Shown here: positions 1-7,252 of the stretch, piece by piece
How the letters are laid out: every line of letters starts with the position of its first letter
How positions within the stretch are numbered: the first letter of the stretch is position 1
Origin: Rhodoferax sp.
GTDB taxonomy: Bacteria; Pseudomonadota; Gammaproteobacteria; Burkholderiales; Burkholderiaceae_C
Assembly (NCBI GenBank): GCA_021731215.1
Contig: JAKFXU010000156.1
Span: 1 to 15,156, forward strand
DNA length: 15,156 nt
Reading direction: 5' to 3'
Translations under genes and position numbers: made by a program
Notes under the pieces: generated by a model
The model's input: only the letters and a program-made list of their open reading frames with translations
Database searches by the model: none
Told to the model about the DNA's origin: nothing

Positions 1-25
1 GAGTTGCACCATCCGTTCGGAACGG

Positions 26-757
26 ATGGTGCAACTCGAAGTGCTGCGCTACGACCCGGAGCAGGACGCCGAGCCGCATTTTCAGCGTTACGAAGTGCTG
101 TGCAAGGAAGAGTGGGTGGTGCTCGACGCGCTCAACGCCGTCAAGGAAAGCATCGACCCGACGCTGAACTACCGCTGGTCCTGCCACATGGCGGTGTGCG
201 GCAGTTGCGGCATGATGGTCAACGGCGAACCCAAGCTGTCGTGCCACGCCTTTTTGCGCGACTATGAAGGTGTGATCCGGGTCGAGCCGCTGGCCAATTT
301 CCCGGTCGAGCGTGACCTGGTGACGGTGGCGGACGACTTCATCGACAAGCTCAAGCGCGTCAAGCCCTATCTGATCCCCAAGGAGCAGAAGAGCATCGAC
401 CAGGGCGAGTACAAGCAGACGCCAGCGCAACTGATGAAGTACCGGCAGTTTTCCATGTGCATCAATTGCATGTTGTGCTACGCCGCCTGCCCCGAATACG
501 CCTTGCAGCCCAAATTTCTGGGCCCGGCCGCCATCACGCTGGCGCACCGCTACAACCTGGATTCACGCGACGGCGGACGCGATGAGCGCCAGCAAGTGAT
601 TGCCACCAACGAGGGCGTGTGGGAGTGCTCGTTTGTCGGCGCCTGCTCCGAGGTCTGCCCCAAGGCGGTGGACCCGGCCGGTGCGCTGCAACAGGTCAAG
701 GTCGCCAGCACCCTGGACTGGTTCAAGGAACATCTGTTACCCGGAGGCAAGCCATGA
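26..757 (+). CDS. frdB: Fumarate reductase iron-sulfur subunit FrdB (5' end uncertain)
   Basis: This is the electron-transfer subunit of quinol:fumarate reductase, which passes electrons from the membrane anchor to the FrdA flavoprotein during anaerobic respiration. All cluster ligands are visible in the 243 residues: [2Fe-2S] C53, C58, C61 and C73 (in a YRWSCHMAVCGSCG context), [4Fe-4S] C145, C148, C151 and C211, and [3Fe-4S] C155, C201 and C207. The length matches E. coli FrdB (244 aa), and the pattern fits the FrdB rather than the SdhB branch because FrdC and FrdD of the E. coli type follow. The ATG at 26 is plausible, but no Shine-Dalgarno is visible, the frame stays open to base 2, and bases 1-18 are an exact inverted copy of 20-37. 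The true start and frdA therefore cannot be judged here. The stop overlaps the frdC start by 4 bases. Confidence 0.95.
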   Translation: MVQLEVLRYDPEQDAEPHFQRYEVLCKEEWVVLDALNAVKESIDPTLNYRWSCHMAVCGSCGMMVNGEPKLSCHAFLRDYEGVIRVEPLANFPVERDLVTVADDFIDKLKRVKPYLIPKEQKSIDQGEYKQTPAQLMKYRQFSMCINCMLCYAACPEYALQPKFLGPAAITLAHRYNLDSRDGGRDERQQVIATNEGVWECSFVGACSEVCPKAVDPAGALQQVKVASTLDWFKEHLLPGGKP

Positions 758-1146
758 GCCGCAAACCCTTTGTGCGCGAGGTTTCCAAGACCGGCTGGTA
801 CTTGAAGCAGCCGCGCTACCTGCGCTACATGTCGCGCGAAGTGACCTGCATCTTCATCGGCGCCTTCGCCCTGCTGCTGCTGTGCGCGCTGGAGCGTCTA
901 TCCAAAGGGCAAGCCGCCTACGAGTCGTTCCTGGCGGCCATCACCGGCCCCTGGAGCGCGCTCGGGCTGCTGCTGGTGCTGGCCTTTGCCGTGCACAACA
1001 CGACAAGCTGGTTCAACGTCACGCCCAAAGCGATGCCGGTGCAGATCGGCGAGGAGTTTCTGGCCGGCAAATACATTGTGGGCGCGCACTACGCGGTGTG
1101 GGCACTGGTGTCGCTGCTGGTGCTGTTTTTTGCCGGAGTGCTTTAG
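754..1146 (+). CDS. frdC: Fumarate reductase membrane anchor subunit FrdC
   Basis: This is one of two hydrophobic subunits that anchor the FrdAB catalytic dimer to the cytoplasmic membrane and form the quinol site. The 130 residues (E. coli FrdC has 131) begin with the family's KPFVRE-type N-terminus, followed by three membrane segments at about 29-49, 67-89 and 107-129. R28, E29 and H81 (HNTTSWF) sit where E. coli FrdC has R28, E29 and H82, residues implicated in quinone chemistry. The start was chosen because ATG at 754 overlaps the frdB stop (ATGA) and is preceded by a strong GGAGG at 743-747. This arrangement implies translational coupling with frdB. A longer reading from 619 in this frame only overlaps frdB and is not real. 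Confidence 0.93.
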   Translation: MSRKPFVREVSKTGWYLKQPRYLRYMSREVTCIFIGAFALLLLCALERLSKGQAAYESFLAAITGPWSALGLLLVLAFAVHNTTSWFNVTPKAMPVQIGEEFLAGKYIVGAHYAVWALVSLLVLFFAGVL

Positions 1147-1148
1147 CC

Positions 1149-1490
1149 ATGGCCAAGTCCAACAAACCGATTGTCTGGAGCCTGTTTGCCGCCGGCGGCA
1201 CGCTGGCGGCCTTTCTGGCGCCAGTGCTGGTGCTGCTGTTCTTGCTGGCGGCGCTCGGCTACGCGCCCGAGCTGCTGCGCTATGAGCGACTGCACGCGTT
1301 TGCCGCCCACTGGTTTGGCAAGCTGTTCCTGTGGGGCGTAATCTCGCTGTTCCTGTGGCATGCCGCGCACCGCCTGCGCGTGACGCTGCACGACTTCGGC
1401 CTGCGCCAGGACGGCCTCGTGGCGGTGCTGGTCTACCTTGGCGCAGCGGCCGGCACGCTGCTGTCGCTGCTGTACCTGTGGCGTATCTGA
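1149..1490 (+). CDS. frdD: Fumarate reductase membrane anchor subunit FrdD
   Basis: This is the second membrane anchor of fumarate reductase; it pairs with FrdC. The 113-aa product (E. coli FrdD has 119) shows the family pattern: a short polar start, an AAGG..AAFLAPV first membrane segment (about 9-36), a YERLHAFA linker, a second segment (about 56-75) ending in an HRLR..LHD motif, and a third segment (about 89-110). The ATG at 1149 lies two bases after the frdC stop, with GGAG at 1135-1138 as a likely ribosome binding site. The same frame is open from 600, but the upstream portion overlaps frdB and frdC and should not be annotated. No convincing intrinsic terminator follows the stop. Confidence 0.92.
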   Translation: MAKSNKPIVWSLFAAGGTLAAFLAPVLVLLFLLAALGYAPELLRYERLHAFAAHWFGKLFLWGVISLFLWHAAHRLRVTLHDFGLRQDGLVAVLVYLGAAAGTLLSLLYLWRI

Positions 1491-2063
1491 AGCTGATAGG
1501 TACTGCGGCAAGACTCGACCGGTAGGCACTTCGAGGATGCCAGCCGTGGACGCGAATGGTCACGCATCCAAGCAGAACTTACGTTTTGTTGCGACATATC
1601 CTGGTCAGCCGACAAGATGCCTGATCTTTGACATATATTGGCACTTCACCAACTGCCCAGTAAAGACCGCATGCCAAAAACAACCAAAAACCAGTTCAAG
1701 AAATTGACTCAATTATTGGTCTTTCTCTAACTCATGACTGCCTCAGTGCTCAGCCTGCTGTTATCCAAGCGGCTTCTCGCACCGACCAGTCCTTGGCTGC
1801 CACCGGTCTCTTATTCTGCGGCTCGGCCAGAAACAAAACGGCGTGTGCTGGCGTGATGCCCTTTCATCTGCAAGCGCCCTGTGTTTAGCGGGTCAACTAA
1901 TTTCTTCGTTTCGCGAAGCAAAATTAACGGCAAACTTGCTTGCGATGGCTGTTGGTACGGTGTTTTTGTGGGCCCCTGGTGTGTCTTTGGCGCAGAGTGG
2001 CAACATGATGAATAGTGACGATAACATCGTCAGCGCGACTGAACAACCCTCTTGACCTTGAAA
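1491..2063. other. AT-richer, poorly coding gap between frd and the signalling operon
   Basis: This stretch of about 570 bases contains no recognisable gene. Hand counting gives about 43% G+C for 1561-1740, well below the flanking genes. It holds a 40-codon ATG ORF (1734-1856) of no recognisable family and the 70-codon ORF listed separately. TTGACA-like hexamers at 1628 and 1704 lack good -10 partners, so I do not call a promoter, although the promoter of the downstream operon is expected somewhere here. No oligo-T hairpin terminator for frd was found. The region may be decayed coding DNA or a long regulatory leader. Confidence 0.5.
1843..2055 (+). CDS. Possible small secreted protein or signal-peptide remnant
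   Basis: I do not recognise this ORF. Read from GTG at 1843 it has 70 codons; an ATG at 1945 would give 36 residues. Its distinctive feature is a hydrophobic stretch beginning LLAMAVGTVFLW and ending at an SLA-Q junction that resembles a signal peptidase I site, followed by a short polar tail of about 20 residues rich in N, S and D. The stop (TGA 2053-2055) overlaps a TTG codon at 2052 that is in frame with the large sensor gene, so it could be a translated leader for that gene. No convincing Shine-Dalgarno is present and the upstream half has poor coding character. It could equally be the stub of a lost periplasmic protein gene or a chance ORF. Confidence 0.25.
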   Translation: MCWRDALSSASALCLAGQLISSFREAKLTANLLAMAVGTVFLWAPGVSLAQSGNMMNSDDNIVSATEQPS

Positions 2064-5000
2064 ATGAACTTTCGTATCTTTCAGTGGCGATCTCTAATGA
2101 CAAGAGTGACCCTCTTCACACTGGCTATTTTCCTGGTCGGAATTTGGTCGCTGGCGTTCTACGCCAGCCGGATGCTGCGCGAGGATATGCAACGCCTGTT
2201 GGGCGAACAGCAACTCTCAACGGTATCTTTCATCGCCGCTGAGGTCAATGAGCAATTGGACAACCGGTTAAGGGCGCTGGAAAAAGTTGCCGCAAGCGTT
2301 AGCCCGGCCATGCTGGAGGATACCGCGGTCTTGCAGACATTCCTGGAACAGCGCCCGGCTCTTCAGGATCTGTTCAATGGTGGCACCTTCACCACCCGGC
2401 TTGATGGCACCGCGACTGCTTCCCTTCCGCTCTCGGCAGAACGGTTCGGTGTCAATTACATGGACAGAGATTACGTAGCCGCCACGCTCAACGAGGGGAA
2501 GGCGACGATCGGCCGGCCAGTCATAGGCAAGAGGCTATTGGCTCCTGTTTTCGTCATGGCGGCACCCATTCGCGATGCGCAGGGCAAGGTCATCGGTGTC
2601 TTGGCCGGTGTGACCAAACTGGGCATGCCCAATTTTCTGGACAAGATTACCAAAGGCAGCTACGGGAAGACTGGCGCCTATCTGCTGGCTGCGCCGCAGC
2701 ACAACCTGTTCGTCACCGCTTCCGACAAAAGCCGCATCATGCAGCCGCTACCCGCCCCCGGCATCAATCCGCTGCACGACAAGTTCGCGCAGGGCTTCGA
2801 GGGCTATGGCCTTCTTGTCAATTTCCGTGGCGAGCAAGAACTCGCTGCTGCCAAAAGCATCCCGGTGGCGGGCTGGTTTATGGGCATCGCGCTACCGACC
2901 GCCGAAGCCTTTGCTCCGATTCGCGCCATGCAGCAGCGCATGCTGCTAACCGCAATCTTTCTGACCTTGCTGGCGGGTGCACTGACCTGGTGGATGCTAA
3001 GACGCGAACTTGCACCGATGCTGGCGACCGCGAGAACGCTGGCCACCCTGTCGGATACCAACCAATCCCCGCAGCCCTTGCCCATCACCCGGCAAGACGA
3101 AATCGGCCAACTGATCGGCGGCTTCAATCGTCTGCTGGAAACCCTGGCGCAACGGGAAGACGCATTAAAAGAGAGCGAATTCCGCTGGAAATTCGCCATT
3201 GAAGGTTCCGGTGACGGCCTTTGGGATTGGAACATGGCCAACAACACCGTATTTTTCAGCAACCGCTGCAAGGCCATACTCGGCTTCGCCGAAGACGAGA
3301 TTGGAAATGGTCCGCAGGAATGGCAGAAACGCATCCACCCTGAGGACCAGGCCAACACCCACAGCACACTGCAGGACTATTTAGACGGCAAGACCTCAAG
3401 TTACTTCAGCGAACACCGGGTCTGCTGCAAGGATCGGAGCTACCAGTGGATACTCGAACGCGGCATGGTAGTCAGCCGCAGCGAGGACGGCAAACCCTTG
3501 CGCATGATCGGCACGCATACCGACATCAGCGCGCGCAAGCGGGCCGAAGACTTGCTGAAAACACAACAAACGCAGATCAAACTCGCCGCCCAGGTATTCG
3601 CACACGGCCGTGAAGGCATCACCATTTCCGATGCGCGGGGCCATATCGTCTTGGCCAACAAGGCCTTTACCGCGCTTAGCGGCTACACCGAGGCTGAGCT
3701 GCTGGGCAAGAACACGCGCATCCTGTCTTCCGGGCGGCACAGCCCGGAGTTCTACCGTGCCATGTGGGATGCCATCAACACCAAAGACTGCTGGGCCGGC
3801 GAAATCTGGGATCGCCGCAAAGATGGCACTGAGTACCCCGCGTGGCTGGCGATCTCGACCATGCGCGACGCGCAAGGGCAGATCACGCACTACATCGGCA
3901 ACTTCAGCGACCTGAGCGATGCGAAGGCCGCAGAAAATCGCATCCAGCGATTGTCCTATTTCGACGCCCTCACCGGCCTGCCCAACCGCGCCCTGCTGCA
4001 AGACCGCACCGCGCACGCCATCAGCATGATGCAGCGCGCCAGCGAACCCCTGACCATGATGCTGGTGGCCATTGACCATTTCAAGAGAATCACCGACACG
4101 CTGGGCCACAGCATCGGTGACGAGCTACTGGTGGAAATGGCCAAACGGCTCAGCGGCTCGGTGCGCGCCCAGGACACTGTGGCACGCTTGGGCGGCAAGG
4201 AATTTGTGCTGGTGCTGCCCAGCACTGCTTCGGACGGGGCGGCACACCTGGCCGCCGAACTGCTGCGGGAACTGGCTCAACCCTGCCAGTTGGGCGATCA
4301 CGCGCTAACAGTGACCGCTTCCATCGGCATCGCCAGTTACCCCGACAACGCAAGCGACTTTGACGCGCTGCTCAAGGCCGTCCAAATTGCCATGCACCGC
4401 GCGCAGGTCAGTGGGCGTGACACCTTCCAGTTCTACAGCGACGACATGTACCAGCAGGTGCGTGCACGCGACCATATGGTGAAGGCCTTGCGCCATGCGG
4501 CCACACTGGATCAGTTGCAACTGGCCTACCAGCCGCTGGTGGACTTGCAGACCGGACAGATCAGCGGCGTGGAAGCGCTGTTACGCTGGCAGCACCCCGA
4601 TCTGGGTGCGATCTCGCCGGTCCGGTTCATTCCCCTGGCCGAAGAGTTTGGCCTGATCAAGGGCATTGGCGAGTGGGTGTTCCGGCGCGCCTGTCGTGAC
4701 CTTCGCACCTGGCTGGGCAAGGGCATCCAAGTCCCGCACGTGGCCATCAATGTCTCACCCTTGCAGTTTCATGATGCCGATTTGATTGAGCAGGTGAAAA
4801 GCGCCCTCTCTGATTACCAAGTCGATCCCGCGCTTATTTACCTCGAAGTGACCGAGGGTGCACTCATGGATGATGTTCCCCGCAGCGAGGCCATGCTCAA
4901 AGAGCTCAAGAACTTGGGCGTGAAGCTTGCGCTGGACGACTTTGGCACCGGTTACTCATCACTGAGTTACCTCAAACGCTTTCCCTTTGACAAGGTCAAG

Positions 5001-6071
5001 ATCGACCAATCCTTTGTGCGGGACATCACCACCAGCCAGAGCGACGCCGTGATCGTGAAGGTGATCGTCGCCATGGCCCATGGTCTGGGTCTGAAGGTGA
5101 TCGCCGAAGGGGTAGAGACCGAAGCCCAGTGCGAGATCATGCGCACCAGCGGCTGTGACGAGATCCAGGGTTACTTCTTCTCCAGACCCATTCCTGCCCA
5201 GGCCATTGAAGAACTTTTTTCTGAGGGCCGGCAGTTGCCACTCCATCTGCTGCGCCTGCAAAAACCGCAACGCACCCTGCTGCTGGTCGATGATGAACCC
5301 AATATCGTGGCCGCGCTCAAACGCCTGTTCCGGCGCGATGGCCACACCATTTTGACTGCCAACAGCGGGGCCGAAGGCCTGGACGTGCTCTCCAGGCACA
5401 GGGTCGATGTCATCATCTCCGACCAGCGCATGCCGGGCATGACCGGCGTCGAGTTCCTGCGCGCCGCCAAAGTCCACTACCCCGACACCATTCGTATTGT
5501 CTTGTCTGGCTTCACCGAATTGCAATCCGTCACCGACGCCATCAACGAAGGGGCTATCTACCGCTTCCTTACCAAACCCTGGGAGGACGAACAACTGCGC
5601 GAGCACGTCAACAAGGCCTTTGAGTACAAGGAACTGCTGGATCAAAACCAGCAGCTCGACATCAAGGTTCGCACCACGAACCAGGAACTTGTGGCCGCCA
5701 ACCGGCAACTCGGTGACGTGCTGCAAAAGACGCACCACCAGATCGAACGTGACGAAGCCAGTCTGGCGATCGTGCGCGAAGCCTTGCAGCACGTCCCCGT
5801 GCCGGTCATTGGTGTGGACGATGAAGGTCTGATGGCCTTTGTCAACGCAGCCGCCGAGCATCTGTTCGCACGCGAAGGACCGCTGCTGGGCGTCGAGTTG
5901 GCCAACGCCCTGCCGACCATCGACGCAGCCATTGCGGTTGCAGCCGAAGGAGTACCCTACGCACTGCTGATTGAGGACACCAGCTATGATGTCAAGTGGA
6001 ACACCATGGGGGCAAACTCGCGATCTCGGGGCAGATTAGTGACTTTGACCAAGGCCGGACTGAATTCATGA
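2064..6071 (+). CDS. Membrane sensor: Cache-HAMP-PAS-PAS-degenerate GGDEF-EAL-REC-PAS, probable c-di-GMP phosphodiesterase
   Basis: This is a 1335-aa membrane sensor predicted to hydrolyse cyclic di-GMP. Domain order from ATG 2064: membrane helix 14-34, periplasmic Cache-like region about 40-285, helix 294-312, HAMP 312-366, PAS about 371-491, PAS about 505-626, GGDEF about 627-793, EAL about 815-1055, REC about 1070-1190, coiled coil, and a C-terminal PAS about 1233-1330. The EAL residues look complete: E837 (EALLRW), N896, E928, D958-D959 (DDFGTG), K979, E1015 and Q1035. The GGDEF signature is GGKEF (710-714), with A669 and T677 replacing usual metal and guanine ligands, so cyclase activity is unlikely; an RxxD inhibitory-site motif (R701-D704) is kept. 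REC has D1076, D1077, D1120, S1148 and K1171. Start alternatives are TTG 2052 and ATG 2097; none has a clear ribosome binding site. The stop overlaps the next gene (ATGA). Confidence 0.9.
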   Translation: MNFRIFQWRSLMTRVTLFTLAIFLVGIWSLAFYASRMLREDMQRLLGEQQLSTVSFIAAEVNEQLDNRLRALEKVAASVSPAMLEDTAVLQTFLEQRPALQDLFNGGTFTTRLDGTATASLPLSAERFGVNYMDRDYVAATLNEGKATIGRPVIGKRLLAPVFVMAAPIRDAQGKVIGVLAGVTKLGMPNFLDKITKGSYGKTGAYLLAAPQHNLFVTASDKSRIMQPLPAPGINPLHDKFAQGFEGYGLLVNFRGEQELAAAKSIPVAGWFMGIALPTAEAFAPIRAMQQRMLLTAIFLTLLAGALTWWMLRRELAPMLATARTLATLSDTNQSPQPLPITRQDEIGQLIGGFNRLLETLAQREDALKESEFRWKFAIEGSGDGLWDWNMANNTVFFSNRCKAILGFAEDEIGNGPQEWQKRIHPEDQANTHSTLQDYLDGKTSSYFSEHRVCCKDRSYQWILERGMVVSRSEDGKPLRMIGTHTDISARKRAEDLLKTQQTQIKLAAQVFAHGREGITISDARGHIVLANKAFTALSGYTEAELLGKNTRILSSGRHSPEFYRAMWDAINTKDCWAGEIWDRRKDGTEYPAWLAISTMRDAQGQITHYIGNFSDLSDAKAAENRIQRLSYFDALTGLPNRALLQDRTAHAISMMQRASEPLTMMLVAIDHFKRITDTLGHSIGDELLVEMAKRLSGSVRAQDTVARLGGKEFVLVLPSTASDGAAHLAAELLRELAQPCQLGDHALTVTASIGIASYPDNASDFDALLKAVQIAMHRAQVSGRDTFQFYSDDMYQQVRARDHMVKALRHAATLDQLQLAYQPLVDLQTGQISGVEALLRWQHPDLGAISPVRFIPLAEEFGLIKGIGEWVFRRACRDLRTWLGKGIQVPHVAINVSPLQFHDADLIEQVKSALSDYQVDPALIYLEVTEGALMDDVPRSEAMLKELKNLGVKLALDDFGTGYSSLSYLKRFPFDKVKIDQSFVRDITTSQSDAVIVKVIVAMAHGLGLKVIAEGVETEAQCEIMRTSGCDEIQGYFFSRPIPAQAIEELFSEGRQLPLHLLRLQKPQRTLLLVDDEPNIVAALKRLFRRDGHTILTANSGAEGLDVLSRHRVDVIISDQRMPGMTGVEFLRAAKVHYPDTIRIVLSGFTELQSVTDAINEGAIYRFLTKPWEDEQLREHVNKAFEYKELLDQNQQLDIKVRTTNQELVAANRQLGDVLQKTHHQIERDEASLAIVREALQHVPVPVIGVDDEGLMAFVNAAAEHLFAREGPLLGVELANALPTIDAAIAVAAEGVPYALLIEDTSYDVKWNTMGANSRSRGRLVTLTKAGLNS

Positions 6072-6400
6072 TCAACCAGGAACTTCATCTGAGGTTGGAG
6101 CACGCCAAGGCAGGCATGACGCTGGCGCGCGCCCTGATCGACACCAGAGGCGAGGTGTTGATGGCGCCGGGCATGGAACTGAGCGATGCCACTATTGCCG
6201 CCCTGCACCGGCGCAACGTCACGGAACTCTGGGTGCTCGATCTCCAGCCGCAAGCCGCTGACCCCAAGAACCAGGAGGCCGCGCTGCGCCAGCATCACCA
6301 CGGACGCCTGGCGCGATTGTTCCGGCATGTCAACGAAAGCCCGGATCATCGCTACCTACTCGATCTCATGACCCGCTACCGAGGGACCGAAGCGCCATGA
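6068..6400 (+). CDS. Small protein related to the C-terminal tail of the operon's HD-GYP protein
   Basis: This 110-aa soluble protein has no catalytic motif I can name. Its first 60 residues contain an AGMTLARALIDTRGEVLM segment that aligns with the tail of the REC-HD-GYP protein encoded by the last gene of this operon (VGMVLSRDLITPSGLLML); both are followed by a helix and a short strand. It is therefore best described as a stand-alone copy of an HD-GYP-associated accessory domain. Residues 75-110 are basic, with HHHGR and a predicted helix. ATG at 6068 overlaps the upstream stop (ATGA) and the stop overlaps the next start (ATGA), so it is translated as part of the chain. An extension of the frame to 5996 lies wholly inside the previous gene and is rejected. 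The role as an adaptor or regulatory domain is inference. Confidence 0.8.
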   Translation: MINQELHLRLEHAKAGMTLARALIDTRGEVLMAPGMELSDATIAALHRRNVTELWVLDLQPQAADPKNQEAALRQHHHGRLARLFRHVNESPDHRYLLDLMTRYRGTEAP

Positions 6401-7239
6401 ACGCCATCGTGCTGGACGAAGTCCTGCGAAGAATCCACAAGCTGCCGTCCCTGCCGACGGTGGTGATGGCGTTGCTGGCGAGCATGGACCAGGAAGAAGT
6501 CAACATCGATGCGCTGGCGCAAAAAATCGCACAAGACCAGGCACTGACAGCCAAAACGCTGCGACTGGCCAATTCCTCTTTCTACGGTATGGCGCACCAG
6601 GTCGCCACCATCCAGGAGGCCATCGCCATCCTGGGATTCAGAACCGTGCGCAGTCTGGCCTCCACCGCTGCCCTGATTGGCACCTTTGCCGGGAGCACGC
6701 ACACCCGTTTCGATGCCACCCCATTCTGGCGACACGCGATTGCGACGGCTGTTTGCGCCAGGGAACTGGCCGCCCACCTCAATTTGAATCCGGAGCACGC
6801 CTACTGCGCAGGGCTGCTGCACGACATTGGCCGACTGGTACTGGCCACCCTGTTCCAGCCCAATTACGAAGCCACCCTGGCTCACCGGGCACAGCACGAT
6901 TGCAACCTGCTCACCGCCGAGCAGACAGTGCTCGGCGTTGACCATGCGGCGGTTGGCCATGCGCTCACCCGGCATTGGAAGTTCCCCGAGGAATTGCAGC
7001 AAGCGGTGGCCGCTCACCATGCACCACTAGTTCAGGGCACGCATCGGCTGTCAATGGTCATTCTGGCAGCCGACGCCATTGCACACGCGCTCGACCTGTC
7101 GATGGACCAGGACGACCTGGTGCCGCCTGTTCCCATCGGCCTGTGGCAGCAACTCGGACTGGATGACAACGCACTGCTGGAGGTATTTAACAACACCGAA
7201 AAGCAATTTGCGGGTGCCAGCCTCGTGTTGAACACCTGA
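6397..7239 (+). CDS. HDOD domain protein
   Basis: This 280-aa cytoplasmic protein is a single HDOD domain, a class related to HD phosphohydrolases that usually acts as a signalling or scaffolding module rather than an enzyme. Typical features are the N-terminal LPSLPTVV segment (16-23), DQALTAKTLRLANSSFYG (47-64), an ILGFRTVRSLA block (78-88) and LLHDIGRLVL (140-149). Histidines that could still form a metal site remain: H113, H142-D143, H183 and H207-H208, so residual HD chemistry cannot be excluded. It begins with ATG overlapping the stop of the 110-aa gene and ends 13 bases before the kinase gene. The operon setting suggests it works with c-di-GMP enzymes and the kinase; its exact partner is unknown. 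Confidence 0.9.
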   Translation: MNAIVLDEVLRRIHKLPSLPTVVMALLASMDQEEVNIDALAQKIAQDQALTAKTLRLANSSFYGMAHQVATIQEAIAILGFRTVRSLASTAALIGTFAGSTHTRFDATPFWRHAIATAVCARELAAHLNLNPEHAYCAGLLHDIGRLVLATLFQPNYEATLAHRAQHDCNLLTAEQTVLGVDHAAVGHALTRHWKFPEELQQAVAAHHAPLVQGTHRLSMVILAADAIAHALDLSMDQDDLVPPVPIGLWQQLGLDDNALLEVFNNTEKQFAGASLVLNT

Positions 7240-7252
7240 AGGAGAAAAATCC

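Noticed and set aside
600..1148. Upstream extension of the frdD frame over frdB and frdC
   Set aside because: It overlaps two well-supported genes; the E. coli-like FrdD length and the ATG at 1149 fit much better.
1532..1548. Short GGCA/TGCC inverted repeat after frdD as a terminator
   Set aside because: Only a four-base stem and no T-run follows.
1628..1733. TTGACA (1628) and TTGACT (1704) as promoters
   Set aside because: No -10 hexamer better than a two- or three-base match lies at 16-18 bases, so neither is worth a feature.
2052..2063. TTG at 2052 as start of the large sensor
   Set aside because: It is possible through the TTGA overlap, but ATG 2064 gives a typical short basic N-terminus before the first membrane helix and needs no rare start. 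Kept only as an alternative.
4959..5861. 300-codon minus-strand open frame opposite the EAL/REC region
   Set aside because: Antisense shadow of conserved EAL and REC codons with no domain signal.
5996..6067. Earlier start for the 110-aa gene
   Set aside because: It lies inside the end of the large sensor gene. The ATGA overlap at 6068 matches the operon's other junctions.
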